A stretch of DNA of 64,000 nt from Lysobacter solisilvae (GCF_016613535.2 NZ_CP071518.1:1984001-2048000), one strand, 5' to 3'; counted from the stretch's first letter, positions 26,925 through 36,575 are shown. Made by a program: numbers and translations. Notes: generated by a model not told the origin, from the sequence alone.

Positions 26925-28398
26925 ATGTGCGGCATTCTCGGTATCGTCGGCAACACGGATGTCGCCGCGCAACTCTACGACGGACTCACCGTGCTCCAGC
27001 ACCGCGGCCCAGGACGCCGCCGGCATCGCCACCGCCGACGGCGGCAAGATGCGCGTGCACAAGGGCAATGGCCTGGTCAGCGACGTCTTCAACGAAGACG
27101 CGATGCTGCTGCTGCAAGGGCGCTTCGGCATCGGGCACTGCCGCTATCCGACCGCAGGTTCCGAGGGCTCCGACGAGGCGCAGCCGTTCTACGTCAATTC
27201 GCCCTATGGCATCGCGCTGGCGCACAACGGCAACCTGATCAACACCGACAAGCTGCGCCGCGAGGTCTTCGAGCAGGACCTGCGCAACGTCAACACCGAG
27301 TCCGACTCGGAAGTGCTGCTCAACGTCTTCGCGCATGAGCTGGGCCTGCAGAAGGCCCTCACGCCGCAGGCGGCGTTCAAGGCGGTGGAAGGCGTGAGCC
27401 GGCGTTGCGTCGGTGGCTACGCGGTGGTGATCGCGGTGCTGGGCCTGGGCCTGGTGGCGTTCCGCGATCCCAACGGCATCCGCCCCCTGGTGCTGGGCAA
27501 GCGCGTCGGCCGCGAGGGCGCCCAGGAATACGCGGTCGCCTCCGAGTCGGTGGCGCTGGACCTGCTGGGGTTCGAGCGCATGCGCGACGTGGCGCCCGGC
27601 GAATGCGTGGTGGTCACCGCGCGCGGCGAGCTGTTCACGCAGCAATGCGCGGCGCCGGCGCAGCACACGCCGTGCATCTTCGAATACGTTTACTTCGCCC
27701 GTCCCGACTCGATGATGGACAACATCTCGGTGCACAAGGCGCGCATGCGCATGGGCCAGAAGCTGGGCGAGAAGATCCTGCGCCTGATGCCCGAGCACGA
27801 CATCGACACGGTGATCCCGATTCCCGACACCTCGCGCGATGCCGCGCTGGAAATCGCCAACGTGATCGGGGTGAAGTATCGCGAGGGCTTCATCAAGAAC
27901 CGCTACGTCGGCCGCACCTTCATCATGCCGGGCCAGGGCCAGCGCGCGAAGTCGGTGCGCCGCAAGCTCAATCCGATCCCGCTGGAATTCAAGAACCGCG
28001 TCGTGCTGCTGGTCGACGACTCGATCGTGCGCGGCACCACCTCGCAGCAGATCGTGCAGATGGCGCGCGACGCCGGCGCCCGCAAGGTCTACCTGGCTTC
28101 GGCCGCGCCGCCGGTGCGCTTCCCCAATGTCTATGGCATCGACATGCCCTCGGCCGAGGAACTGGTCGCGCACGACCGCAGCGAAGAGGAAGTGCAGAAG
28201 CTGCTGGGCTGCGACTGGTTGATCTACCAGGACCTGTCGGACCTGGAGGAAGCCGTGTCCGGTCCCAAGAACCGGATGGAGCACTTCGACTCGTCCTGCT
28301 TCAGCGGCAACTACGTGACCGGCATCGAGGAAGGCTATTTCGACCGCATCAAGCAGTTGCGATCGGACGAGGCGAAGAAGACGCGTCGGGCCTCGTGA
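26925..28398 (+). pseudogene. purF: Amidophosphoribosyltransferase, one frameshift as read
   Basis: The start [20 protein letters not shown] carries the nucleophile Cys2 after Met removal. The frame breaks after LTVLQHRG near 27008; the next frame continues [12 protein letters not shown] and runs intact to 28398. One C too many in the CCC at 27008-27010 explains it, and the corrected product is 490 residues. The phosphoribosyltransferase half has [18 protein letters not shown], the PRPP loop. The enzyme makes phosphoribosylamine, the first step of purine synthesis. As purF is normally needed for purine prototrophy, a sequence error is likelier than a real mutation. Confidence 0.9.
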
Positions 28399-28509
28399 GG
28401 CGTCTTCGGGAACCAGGTGCGGCGGGCGCCGGCGCGAGTCGTCGTCGCCTGTCAGCTGCGCTCCGCGTCACCTGCGCGTGATCCCAGGCCGTCCGTCGCC
28501 GTCGCTCGC

Positions 28510-29334
28510 ATGTCCAGCCTCTTCAATGCCGCTCGTTACTGCATCGACGCCTGCGCGCCGCAGGAGAAGCTGGACCACAGCTTTGCCGCCGCGCGGGCCT
28601 TCGCCGCCGGCGCGCTGACGGTCGACGACGACGCGCCGCCACCTCTACCCATCGGCATGCCCGGCCGGCCGGCACGGCCCGTGCTCGTGCATCCGCGCGA
28701 GCTGCCGCGACGGGGTTTCGGCACGCGCGAGGGTCTTGCGGCCTTCATCCACGCGGTCGCGCACATCGAGTTCAACGCCATCGACCTGGCCTGGGACGCG
28801 GTGTACCGCTTTCGCGGCATGCCGCCCGCGTTCTACCGCGACTGGGTGGCTGTCGCCGACGACGAGGCCCGGCACTTTTCCATGCTGCAGGCGCGCCTGC
28901 GCGAACTGGGTTGCGGCTACGGGGATTTCGACGCGCACAACGGCCTGTGGGAAATGGCCGAGAAGACCGCGCACGACGGGCTGGCGCGCATGGCGCTGGT
29001 GCCGCGCGTGCTGGAGGCGCGCGGGCTGGACGTGACGCCGGGGATGATCACGAAGCTGCGCGCGCTGGGCGAGCACGCGACGGCCGATATCCTGGAGGTC
29101 ATCCTGCGCGAGGAAGTGGCGCACGTCGCGGCCGGTTCGCGCTGGTACCGATGGTATTGCGAGCGCGCCGGCGTCGAGCCGCGGGGACGTTTCCGCGAGC
29201 TGCTGGTCCAGTATGCGAGCGGGGTGCTGCACGGGCCGTTCAACCTGCAGGCCCGGCTGGAGGCTGGTTTCGACGCCGAAGAACTGGACAGCCTGCAGGC
29301 ACAGTCGGCCGCCGACCGCATCACCGCGCGCTGA
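28510..29334 (+). CDS. DUF455 ferritin-like protein
   Basis: The 274-residue product has Glu and His residues spaced as in di-iron four-helix bundles: AHIEFNAIDLAWD (about 83-95), DDEARHFSML and REEVAHVAAGSRWY. The segments GDFDAHNGLWEMAEKTAHDGLARMALVPRVLEARGLDVTP are characteristic of DUF455, a relative of the MiaE and ferritin groups. The chemistry is unknown in this family. The start is the ATG at 28510; no clear ribosome site. It follows purF by 110 bases on the same strand. Confidence 0.87.
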   Translation: MSSLFNAARYCIDACAPQEKLDHSFAAARAFAAGALTVDDDAPPPLPIGMPGRPARPVLVHPRELPRRGFGTREGLAAFIHAVAHIEFNAIDLAWDAVYRFRGMPPAFYRDWVAVADDEARHFSMLQARLRELGCGYGDFDAHNGLWEMAEKTAHDGLARMALVPRVLEARGLDVTPGMITKLRALGEHATADILEVILREEVAHVAAGSRWYRWYCERAGVEPRGRFRELLVQYASGVLHGPFNLQARLEAGFDAEELDSLQAQSAADRITAR

Positions 29335-29376
29335 CGGCGTCGGCGATAGCGTGCGCGGGCCCTGATGGAGACCGCC

Positions 29377-29877
29377 ATGCCTCGCACGACCCGAGCCCTT
29401 GTCTTCCTGCTGGCCGGCCTGTTGTTGTCGGCCTGCGCGCGGTCACCGACGCCACCGCCGGCGATACCCTCGACGCCGCAACCGGCCGCAAAGGCAACCA
29501 CGCCGTCCGTACCCCCGGATCCGTCTCCCGCCTCCACTCCAGGAACGCCGCCCATGGCCAAGCGCGCCGCCGATGACCCCCGTTCGCTGCAGGCCTGGCG
29601 CGGATTTGGCAATGAGCCGTTCTGGCAGGCCCGAGTGGATGGGGATACGCTGGTATTCAGTACGCCGGAGGACCCCGACGGCCGTCGCATGACCGGGCGG
29701 CGCGTGCCCTCGCTGGTTGGTTACGTGTTCGTGGGCCAGGACGGCGAGAAGGCCTTCCATCTCGGACTCACGCCCGGCAAGTGCAACGACGGCATGTCCG
29801 ACAACACGTACGAATACGAAGCGACGTTCCTGTACGGCGACGTCAGCTACAAGGGCTGCGGCGAAGTCGCGAAGTAG
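29377..29877 (+). CDS. Lipoprotein with COG3650-like domain
   Basis: The 166-residue product starts with a lipoprotein signal, FLLAGLLLSAC, which puts the lipidated Cys near residue 19. A long Pro/Ala/Thr spacer follows. The folded part starts at about 71 with WRGFGNEPFWQARVDGD, the GNEPFW landmark of COG3650-type envelope proteins, and ends KGCGEVAK. Function is not established for the family. I chose the second ATG (29377) because GGAG lies six bases ahead; the ATG at 29365 overlaps that site. Confidence 0.75.
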   Translation: MPRTTRALVFLLAGLLLSACARSPTPPPAIPSTPQPAAKATTPSVPPDPSPASTPGTPPMAKRAADDPRSLQAWRGFGNEPFWQARVDGDTLVFSTPEDPDGRRMTGRRVPSLVGYVFVGQDGEKAFHLGLTPGKCNDGMSDNTYEYEATFLYGDVSYKGCGEVAK

Positions 29878-29881
29878 GGGC

Positions 29882-30640
29882 TCAGGCGGGCAGGGGCAGC
29901 GCGTCCAGCGCCAGGTCGCCGGGAGAAACCCGCAGCACCGAGCCCTGGTCGTACCAGTCGCCCAGCACCACGCGGCGATGGTCGGTGGTCCCCAGGCGCA
30001 GGTCGTGCACCGCCGGACGATGCGTGTGGCCGTGGATCAGGGTGTCGATGCCGAAACGGGCGAGCATCGCCTCGACGGTGTCCGGCGTGACGTCGGTGAT
30101 GGTTTCCATGGTTCCCGTGCTGGCCAGGCCGCTCTGGTGCGCCTTGCTTGCCGCGCGCGCCTGTTCGGCGAAGGCGATGCGGGCCGACAGCGGCTGGGCG
30201 AGGAACTGCTGCTGCCAGGCCGGATTGCGGACCTGGGCGCGGAACTGCTGGTAGCGCACGTCGGCAGTGCACAGCAGGTCGCCGTGCATGAGCAGTGTCG
30301 GCCGGTCGTAGAGCAGGACGACGGCGGGGTCGGGCAGGATCGTCATGCCGGCGCGGCGCGCGTAGTCCTCGCCCACCAGGAAATCGCGGTTGCCGCGCAT
30401 GAAATACACCGGCACGCCGGCGGCGCGCAGCGCGGACAGCTCGTCGGCGACGACGGCCGCGGTCTGGGAAGGATCGTCGTCGCCCACCCAGGCCTCGAAC
30501 AGGTCGCCCAGGATGTACAGGGCATCGGCGCCGCGGGCCCCGCCTTCATCGATGGACCTGCGCAGGAACTGGAGGAACAACTGCGTGACCTGCGGGCGCT
30601 CGGCGTCCAGGTGCAGGTCGGAGATGAAGAGGGTCGTCAT
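29882..30640 (-). CDS. lpxH: UDP-2,3-diacylglucosamine diphosphatase
   Basis: The 252-residue product is a calcineurin-type metallophosphatase with all metal-site motifs: [41 protein letters not shown] and IHGHTHRP. The [12 protein letters not shown] segment is specific to LpxH. It cleaves UDP-2,3-diacylglucosamine to lipid X in lipid A synthesis at the inner membrane. The start at 30640 follows a -10 box by six bases, so the transcript should be leaderless. It ends four bases from the lipoprotein gene, tail to tail. Confidence 0.94.
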   Translation of the reverse strand: MTTLFISDLHLDAERPQVTQLFLQFLRRSIDEGGARGADALYILGDLFEAWVGDDDPSQTAAVVADELSALRAAGVPVYFMRGNRDFLVGEDYARRAGMTILPDPAVVLLYDRPTLLMHGDLLCTADVRYQQFRAQVRNPAWQQQFLAQPLSARIAFAEQARAASKAHQSGLASTGTMETITDVTPDTVEAMLARFGIDTLIHGHTHRPAVHDLRLGTTDHRRVVLGDWYDQGSVLRVSPGDLALDALPLPA

Positions 30641-30646
30641 GCCGCG

Positions 30647-30652
30647 ATTGTA
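30647..30652 (-). promoter_or_regulatory. -10 box for leaderless lpxH transcript
   Basis: The reverse strand reads TACAAT, then six bases, then the lpxH ATG. Confidence 0.6.
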
Positions 30653-30715
30653 GGACGCGGGCCTGGTGGCCGGATGTGCCGGAGCGCGCATTGGGATGGG
30701 GTTGGCGCAAACGGG

Positions 30716-30721
30716 TAAAAT
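30716..30721 (+). promoter_or_regulatory. -10 box of gltX
   Basis: TAAAAT lies 30 bases before the gltX ATG, back to back with the lpxH promoter in the 111-base divergent gap. The -35 match is weak. Confidence 0.45.
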
Positions 30722-30751
30722 GCCGTTTCCTGCCGTCCAAGCCATCCCACG

Positions 30752-32158
30752 ATGACCTGCCGTACCCGCTTCGCTCCCAGCCCCACCGGTTACCTCCACA
30801 TCGGCGGCGCGCGCACCGCGCTGTACTGCTGGCTGGAGGCCCGCCGCCGCGGCGGGGCGTTCGTCCTGCGCATCGAGGACACCGACCAGGAGCGCAACGT
30901 GCAGGCCGCGGTCGACGCGATCCTCGAGGCGATGGACTGGCTGGGCCTGGACTACGACGAAGGCCCGATCTACCAGACCCAGCGCCTGGACCGTTACCGC
31001 GAAGTCGCCGAGCAGATGGTCGCCGCCGGCACCGCGTATTACGCCTACGAGACGAAGGAAGAGCTGGAGGCCGTGCGCGAGGCCGCGCTCGCCGCCAAGC
31101 TCAAGCCGCGCTACAACGGCGCCTTCCGCGAGGCCAACGCCGGTCATCGCGACGATCCCAATCGCGTGATCCGCTTCAAGAACCCGCTCGACGGGACCGT
31201 GGTGTGGGAGGACAAGGTCAAGGGCCGCATCGAATTCGCCAACAGCGAACTCGACGACCTGGTGATCTTCCGTTCCGACGGCTTCCCCACCTACAACTTC
31301 GCGGTCGTCGTCGACGACATCGACATGGCGATCACCGACGTGGTGCGTGGCGACGACCACGTCAACAACACGCCGCGCCAGATCAACATCTACCGCGCGC
31401 TGGGCGCGCCGGTGCCGCACTTCGCGCACCTGCCGATGATCCTCAACGAGGAAGGCGAAAAGCTGTCCAAGCGTTCGGGCGCGGCCGACGTCATGCAGTA
31501 CCGCGAGACGGGCTACCTGCCGCATGCGCTGCTGAACTACCTGGCGCGGCTGGGCTGGTCGCATGGCGACCAGGAGATCTTCTCGGTAGAGGAGATGACC
31601 CGGCTGTTCGACCTCAAGGACGTCAATTCCAAGGCCTCGCGCCTGGACGCCGCCAAGCTGGGCTGGCTGAACCAGCAGTACCTGAAGAGCGACGATCCGG
31701 CGAAGGTCGGCGAGCACCTGGCGTGGCATCTTCGCGAACTGGGTTACGACCTCGCCCGCGGACCCGCGCCGGCCGACATCGTCATCGCCTTGCGCGACCG
31801 CGTGCAGACCCTGCGCGACATGGCCGAGCGTTCGGCGGTGTGGTTCCACCCGCTCAGCCAGTACGACGACGCGGCGGTGGCCAAACACCTCACCGAGGCC
31901 GCCCGCGCCCCGCTCGCCGATGCCGCGCAGCGCCTGGCGGCCTTGTCCAGCTGGACGGCTGAATCGGTGGGAGCCGCGCTGCACGACACGGCCGCGGCGG
32001 TCGGCGTCGGCATGGGCAAGGTGGCCCAGCCGCTGCGCGTGGCCATCACCGGCACCCAGGTCAGCCCCGACATCTCGCACACCGTGTACCTGGCCGGGCA
32101 GGACGAGGCGGTGGCCCGGATCCGCGCCGCCCTTGCAATGCTGCCGGTCCAGGCCTAG
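30752..32158 (+). CDS. gltX: Glutamyl-tRNA synthetase
   Basis: The 468-residue product is a class I synthetase. The HIGH-type motif is [11 protein letters not shown] (about 12-22), and the KMSKS-type motif is [18 protein letters not shown] at the N-terminus and [10 protein letters not shown] are Glu-specific. The C-terminal anticodon-binding domain is complete, ending in [13 protein letters not shown]. It charges tRNA-Glu with glutamate. The start is the ATG at 30752; a preceding Shine-Dalgarno sequence is not evident. Confidence 0.96.
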   Translation: MTCRTRFAPSPTGYLHIGGARTALYCWLEARRRGGAFVLRIEDTDQERNVQAAVDAILEAMDWLGLDYDEGPIYQTQRLDRYREVAEQMVAAGTAYYAYETKEELEAVREAALAAKLKPRYNGAFREANAGHRDDPNRVIRFKNPLDGTVVWEDKVKGRIEFANSELDDLVIFRSDGFPTYNFAVVVDDIDMAITDVVRGDDHVNNTPRQINIYRALGAPVPHFAHLPMILNEEGEKLSKRSGAADVMQYRETGYLPHALLNYLARLGWSHGDQEIFSVEEMTRLFDLKDVNSKASRLDAAKLGWLNQQYLKSDDPAKVGEHLAWHLRELGYDLARGPAPADIVIALRDRVQTLRDMAERSAVWFHPLSQYDDAAVAKHLTEAARAPLADAAQRLAALSSWTAESVGAALHDTAAAVGVGMGKVAQPLRVAITGTQVSPDISHTVYLAGQDEAVARIRAALAMLPVQA

Positions 32159-32184
32159 ATCAGGAGAGTCCGCCCGGAGACTCC

Positions 32185-32674
32185 ATGGCCCATTCGCACG
32201 CCTGCACCGATCCAGCCCACCACGTCCACGACAGCGATGGCTTCGTGCGTGAGGTGGAGCGTGCCTGCGAGGAGCGCGGCCTGCGGCTGACGCCGATCCC
32301 GGGCCAACGCCCTGCGCCTGATCGCGGCGGCCGGGCGTCCGGTGAAGGCCTACGAGCTGCTCGACCAGATGAAGGCCACCCACGGCGCGGCCGCGCCGCC
32401 GACGGTGTATCGCGCGCTCGACTTCCTGCTCGAGCACGCCTTCATCCACAAGCTGTCGTCGATCAATGCCTTCGTGGGCTGCCACCATCCGGGCAGTGCC
32501 GCCCACGCGGTGCCGTTCCTGATCTGCGACGGTTGCCAGTCGGCGACCGAGCTGGAGGACCCGCGTATCGTCGACACACTCGATGCGAGCGCGCGCAGCC
32601 TGGGTTTCGTGCCGCAGGCGCAGACCCTGGAAGTACACGGCCTGTGCGCGGCGTGCGCCAAAGCGCAGGCGTGA
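32185..32674 (+). pseudogene. zur: Zinc uptake regulator Zur, one frameshift as read
   Basis: The His-rich start [16 protein letters not shown] leads to ERGLRLTPI, where the frame breaks near 32297-32300. The next frame gives [32 protein letters not shown] and the zinc-site segments GCHHPG, CDGCQ and HGLCAAC. One C too many in the CCC there restores [20 protein letters not shown] and a 162-residue Fur-family protein. Its features and length fit Zur, which represses zinc uptake genes when zinc is plentiful. Zur-like dyads precede two nearby genes. It follows gltX by 26 bases. Confidence 0.87.
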
Positions 32675-32689
32675 GGCAGGCATGACCCA

Positions 32690-32895
32690 GGGTTTCGGGC
32701 CGGCGCGGTGGCTGCGCGCAGGGCCGGGCGCGACTCGCCGATCGGCAGTTTGAAGGCGGCGGCGAGCAGCGCCAGCACGCTCGATCACCAGGCCGCCCAC
32801 CCACCCATCGAAGAAGCCGCCGATCTGGTGCGAGAGCGTGGTCAGGCCGACAGCGTGTCCGATGGCGGGGCCCGAACGCCGGACCGGCCACGTTT
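32690..32895 (-). pseudogene. Remnant of a major-facilitator transporter C-terminus
   Basis: On the reverse strand, [20 protein letters not shown] reads like the eleventh-helix region of MFS transporters. After a frame change near 32785, [18 protein letters not shown] reads like the last helix and tail. The piece between is missing and no upstream part of the transporter remains, because zur and gltX lie there. It fills most of the 322-base gap before the outer-membrane gene. It is a degraded fragment, probably left by a past rearrangement. Confidence 0.55.
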
Positions 32896-32955
32896 CTGCG
32901 CGCTGAACCGCCACGATCGGTGACTTCCGCGCTATTGACCGGCCCGTCCCCGCGA

Positions 32956-32972
32956 ATGTTATGTTATTACAT
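32956..32972. promoter_or_regulatory. Zur-like operator before outer-membrane barrel gene
   Basis: ATGTTATGTTATTACAT is a dyad centred on 32964, with 6 of 8 base pairs matched. It resembles the E. coli Zur site core (ATGTTATA facing TATAACAT). It lies 25 bases before the ATG at 32997. Confidence 0.6.
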
Positions 32973-32996
32973 CATCTGAACGCGGCCGGAAATTCC

Positions 32997-34376
32997 ATGC
33001 GGAAGTCGCTCCTCGCCCTCGCCGTTCTGGCGGTCCTGCCACTGGCTTCGGCCCAGGCCGCCGACCCGGCCACCGACCGCCGCATCGAGCTGCTCGAAGC
33101 ACAGGTACAGGCGCTGCAGGCGGAACTGCGGGCGCTGCAGGCCGCATCCAAAGGCACCCCGCCGGCCGAGTCCGTCGCATCGCAGAGTGCGCAGGTCGAC
33201 TCCACCGCGGCCACTGCGGAAGAAATCGACGATCTGGCCGCGACGCCCGAGGCCGCCGACGCCACCGCCGCGGTCGCAGCCGCCGATGGCAGCCAGGGCG
33301 CAAGCAGTGCCAACGCCTTCAATCCGGCGATCACCCTGATCCTCAACGGCAGCTACAGCCACCACTCGCTGGACCCGGACGCCTACGTGCGCGCCGGCTT
33401 CCCGCTGGTGGGCGAGGGTGGTCCGGCGCCCGACGGATTCTCGCTGGGCGAGAGCGAACTGGCGCTGTCGGCCAACATCGACGACAAGTTCTACGGCCAG
33501 CTGACCCTGGCGGTGGAAAGCGAAGACGGCCAGGACGAAGTGGCCATCGAAGAGGCCTACATCGACACCACGGCGCTGCCGGCGGGTTTCAGCCTGCGCC
33601 TGGGCCGCTTCTTTTCCAACATCGGCTACCTCAACGGCCACCACGCCCATACCGATTCCTTCTTCGACCGTCCGCTGGCCTACCAGGCCTTCCTCGGCGG
33701 CCAGTACGGCGACGACGGCGCGCAGCTGCGCTGGGTCGCGCCGACCGACCTGCTTTTCGAGCTGGGCGGGGAAATCATGCGCGGCGAGCCTTATCCCGGC
33801 GGCGGCGCCCAGCGCGGCGGGTTGGGAACGCGCACGCTGTTCGCCCACCTGGGCGGCGATGCGGGCCACGAGAGCGCCTGGCTGGCGGGGGTGTCGATGC
33901 TCGACACGCGGGCCGAAGGCGGCGAAGACGGCTTCAACGGCGATGCACGGGTGTTCCTGGCGGACGCCACCTGGAAGTGGGCGCCGCAGGGCAACTTCAA
34001 GGACGGCGGCGTGACCGTGCGCGGCGAGTACTTCATCGACGACCGCGACGGCGTGTACATCGATCCCGAAGACCCCGCCGTCGCGCTGGACTGGGATGGC
34101 CGTCGTCGCGGCGCATACGTGGAAACGGTCTACCGCATCAACCGCCTGTGGGACGTCGGCTACCGCTACGACCGCCTGTGGGCTGACAACGGCGGCCCCT
34201 ATGCCAGCACCTTCGATCCGGATCGCCACAGCGCCGAACTGACCTGGCGCAACAGCGAATTCAGCCTCTTCCGCCTGCAGGTCAGCCATGACCGCCCCAA
34301 TGCCGACGACAGCGACACCGCCGTCACCGTCCAGTACCAGGCCAGCCTGGGCGCGCATGGCGCGCACAAGTTCTGA
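32997..34376 (+). CDS. Outer-membrane beta-barrel protein of the zinc locus
   Basis: The 459-residue product has a signal peptide (MRKSLLALAVLAVLPLASAQA) and then a coiled-coil segment (DRRIELLEAQVQALQAELRALQ) typical of trimeric porin N-termini. An acidic, Ala-rich linker follows. The barrel begins near 103 (NPAITLILNGSYSHHS) and ends in GAHGAHKF. A metal-binding-looking stretch, GYLNGHHAHTDSFFDRP, faces the middle of the barrel. The ATG at 32997 is preferred to 32961, which lies inside the operator. It is followed 11 bases later by the binding-protein gene. A role in zinc passage across the outer membrane is inferred from context. Confidence 0.78.
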   Translation: MRKSLLALAVLAVLPLASAQAADPATDRRIELLEAQVQALQAELRALQAASKGTPPAESVASQSAQVDSTAATAEEIDDLAATPEAADATAAVAAADGSQGASSANAFNPAITLILNGSYSHHSLDPDAYVRAGFPLVGEGGPAPDGFSLGESELALSANIDDKFYGQLTLAVESEDGQDEVAIEEAYIDTTALPAGFSLRLGRFFSNIGYLNGHHAHTDSFFDRPLAYQAFLGGQYGDDGAQLRWVAPTDLLFELGGEIMRGEPYPGGGAQRGGLGTRTLFAHLGGDAGHESAWLAGVSMLDTRAEGGEDGFNGDARVFLADATWKWAPQGNFKDGGVTVRGEYFIDDRDGVYIDPEDPAVALDWDGRRRGAYVETVYRINRLWDVGYRYDRLWADNGGPYASTFDPDRHSAELTWRNSEFSLFRLQVSHDRPNADDSDTAVTVQYQASLGAHGAHKF

Positions 34377-34387
34377 AGGAGCCTTCG

Positions 34388-35287
34388 ATGAAGCTTTTCG
34401 CCATCCCCGTCCTGCTGGCAGCGAGCCTGTTCGCCGCGCCTGCGCAGGCCAAGCTGAAAGTATTCGCCTGCGAGTCGGAATGGGCTTCGCTGGTGCATGA
34501 ACTGGCCGGTGACAAGGTCGACGTCGACGTCGCCACATCCGCGTTGCAGGACGTCCACGTGATCGAGGCCAAGCCCAGCCTCATCGCGAAAGTGCGCAAC
34601 GCCGACCTGCTGGTGTGCACGGGCGCCGAACTCGAGGTGGGCTGGCTGCCGCAGCTGATCCGCCAGGCCGGCAACACACGCGTGGCCTCCGGTGCGGGTT
34701 CCTTCATGGCGGCGGCGCAGGTCAAGACGCTGGAAAAGCCGGGCACCGTCGACCGCGCCATGGGTGACGTGCATCCGCAGGGCAATCCGCATGTGCAGAT
34801 GGATCCCCGGCGCGTGCTGGTGATCGCCAAGGCACTCGATGCGCGACTGGTGCAACTGGACCCCGCCAACGCCGCCGTCTACCAGCAACGCCTGGCCGAC
34901 TTCACCACCCGCTGGCTGGCGGCGATGTCGCGCTGGAAGGCGCAGGCTGCGCCGCTCAAGGGCCGCAAGGTGGTCGTGCACCACATCAGCTGGGTGTACC
35001 TGTGGGATTGGCTGGGTATCGAGCAGATCGGTGCGCTGGAGCCCAAGCCCGGCGTGCCGCCGACCAGCGCGCATCTGGCCAGCCTGATCGCGACCACGAA
35101 ACAGGCCGACACGCTGGCGATCGTGCGGGCCGCCTACCAGGATTCGAAGCCGGCCGACTGGCTGTCGCAGCGCACCGGCGTGCCCGCGGTGACGCTGCCG
35201 TTCTCGGTCGGTGGTGACGCGCAGTCCAAGGACCTGTTCGGCCTGTTCGACTCCACGCTGGCCAAGCTGCTGGGAGCGGCGAAATGA
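34388..35287 (+). CDS. ZnuA-like metal-binding periplasmic protein
   Basis: The 299-residue product has a signal peptide (1-22, ending APAQA) and the cluster A-I solute-binding fold. Likely metal ligands are His in LQDVHVIEAKPSL (about 56), in GNPHVQMDPRR (about 137) and in VVVHHISWVYL, with an acidic residue near the C-terminus. The large His-rich loop typical of ZnuA is absent. GAFCAGAELE-type variation is seen as LVCTGAELEVGWL. The stop overlaps the permease start by four bases, so the two are translationally coupled. Zinc is the likely ligand from its Zur-linked neighbours; manganese is possible. Confidence 0.85.
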   Translation: MKLFAIPVLLAASLFAAPAQAKLKVFACESEWASLVHELAGDKVDVDVATSALQDVHVIEAKPSLIAKVRNADLLVCTGAELEVGWLPQLIRQAGNTRVASGAGSFMAAAQVKTLEKPGTVDRAMGDVHPQGNPHVQMDPRRVLVIAKALDARLVQLDPANAAVYQQRLADFTTRWLAAMSRWKAQAAPLKGRKVVVHHISWVYLWDWLGIEQIGALEPKPGVPPTSAHLASLIATTKQADTLAIVRAAYQDSKPADWLSQRTGVPAVTLPFSVGGDAQSKDLFGLFDSTLAKLLGAAK

Positions 35288-36096
35288 CCCTCAACTGGGA
35301 CGGGCTGGACCTCAGCATCCTGGGCCCGGCCTGCGTGGCCGGTCTGGTGGTGCTGTCGACCCACGTCCCGTTGGGCAAGCAGGTGCTGTCGCGCGGGATC
35401 ATCTTCATCGACCTGGCCATCGCGCAGATCGCCGGACTGGGCGTGATCCTCGCCCAGTACATGGGCATCGACGAGCACGGCCTGGGCGTCCAGCTCGCCG
35501 CCGCCGCCGCCGCGCTGGGCGGCGCCTGCCTCCTGTCGTGGACGGACAAGCGCTGGCCCGAATACCAGGAACCGCTGATAGGCACGCTGTTCGCGCTGGC
35601 GGCCACCGGTGGTCTGCTGCTGCTGGCGGACAATCCGCAGGGCGGCGAACACCTCAAGGACCTGCTGGTCGGCCAGATCCTGTGGGTCAGCTACGGGCAG
35701 CTGATCCCGGCCGCCGTGCTGTCGGCGGCCCTGCTGGTCTTCATGTGGATTCGCGGCGGCCGGCTGTCGGGGCTGCTGTTCTATGCGCTGTTCGCGCTGG
35801 CCATCACCGCCTCGGTGCAACTGGTGGGCGTCTACCTGGTGTTCGCCAGCCTGATCGTGCCCGCGCTGGCCACCGCCGGCATGCGGGGTCGGGGCCGGCT
35901 CGCGGCCGCGTACCTCATCGGCGCGGTGGGCTACATCCTCGGGCTGGGCCTCTCGGCCGTCCTGGACCTGCCCAGCGGCGCCATGATCGTGTGGACGCTG
36001 GCCGGCTGCGCGCTGCTGGCCCAGGCAATCCCGGCGGTGCGCCGCTCCCACCCGGCGCATCCGGGGGCGGCGGCCGTGTTCGATACCCACGCCTGA
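35284..36096 (+). CDS. ZnuB-like metal permease without ATPase partner
   Basis: The 270-residue inner-membrane protein has about eight helices and fits the ABC-3 (ZnuB/TroC) permease group, with LVGVYLVFASLIVPALAT near 180-197. Two oddities stand out. The usual coupling segment RRxSxxGDALSHS is replaced by LGKQVLSRGIIFIDLAIAQIAGLG. And no ATP-binding gene lies in the cluster; the next gene is MerC-like. It may use an ATPase encoded elsewhere or may have become a secondary transporter. It overlaps the binding-protein gene (ATGA). Confidence 0.82.
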   Translation: MTLNWDGLDLSILGPACVAGLVVLSTHVPLGKQVLSRGIIFIDLAIAQIAGLGVILAQYMGIDEHGLGVQLAAAAAALGGACLLSWTDKRWPEYQEPLIGTLFALAATGGLLLLADNPQGGEHLKDLLVGQILWVSYGQLIPAAVLSAALLVFMWIRGGRLSGLLFYALFALAITASVQLVGVYLVFASLIVPALATAGMRGRGRLAAAYLIGAVGYILGLGLSAVLDLPSGAMIVWTLAGCALLAQAIPAVRRSHPAHPGAAAVFDTHA

Positions 36097-36122
36097 GGGC
36101 ATCGGCTCAACGAGGTTCCAGT

Positions 36123-36135
36123 GTTACAATGTAAC
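36123..36135. promoter_or_regulatory. Perfect dyad overlapping -10 box of merC-like gene
   Basis: GTTACAATGTAAC is a 13-base dyad with five perfect pairs around AAT. It covers TACAAT (36126-36131), the probable -10 box, nine bases before the ATG at 36139. It resembles the Zur-like dyad at 32956 and would let a repressor block the promoter. Confidence 0.6.
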
Positions 36136-36138
36136 GTC

Positions 36139-36575
36139 ATGACCGACGAGATTCGCCCCCATCCGCCCTTGGTGGCCCACTCGCGCTCCCTGCTGGACCG
36201 GCTGGGTGCGGTGGGTTCGCTGCTGTGCGCGGCCCATTGCGCCCTCTTGCCGCTGCTGATCGCCGCCCTGCCGTCGATGGGCATCTCGGTGGGGCTGGGC
36301 GACGGATTCGAGCGGGTGTTTGTCGGGTTCGCCACGCTGCTGGGGCTGTTCAGCGTCGTCTGGGGCTACCGCCGGCACGGCGCGGTCCGCGCGCTGGGGC
36401 TGCTGGTGCCGGGACTGGCCGTGCTGTGGACCGGGATTCTCTACGAGCCGCTGCACCATGCGCTCATTCCCCATGCCCTCGCGATGACATTCGGCGGCAC
36501 CCTGGTCGGCTGGCGCACCTGGCCAATCTGCGCCTCAACCACGGGCACGTGCACGACGCGTCCTGCGTGCACTGA
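36139..36575 (+). pseudogene. MerC-like membrane protein, one frameshift as read
   Basis: The frame from 36139 gives LDRLGAVGSLLCAAHCALLPLLIA, whose paired Cys residues and following helices match the MerC family of four-helix metal transporters. Near 36510 the frame breaks. The continuing frame reads LAHLANLRLNHGHVHDASCVH and stops at 36575, giving the His/Cys-rich tail expected of the family. One missing base in CGGCTGG would explain it, and the repaired product is 145 residues. Without repair the gene runs on to 36630 with an unrelated tail. Its Zur-like operator suggests a role in zinc handling rather than mercury. Confidence 0.75.

Noticed and set aside
29882..32914. A 1010-codon reverse-strand open frame across gltX and zur
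   Set aside because: The real gene is lpxH at its end; the remainder is antisense to gltX, apart from a small transporter remnant near 32.8 kb.
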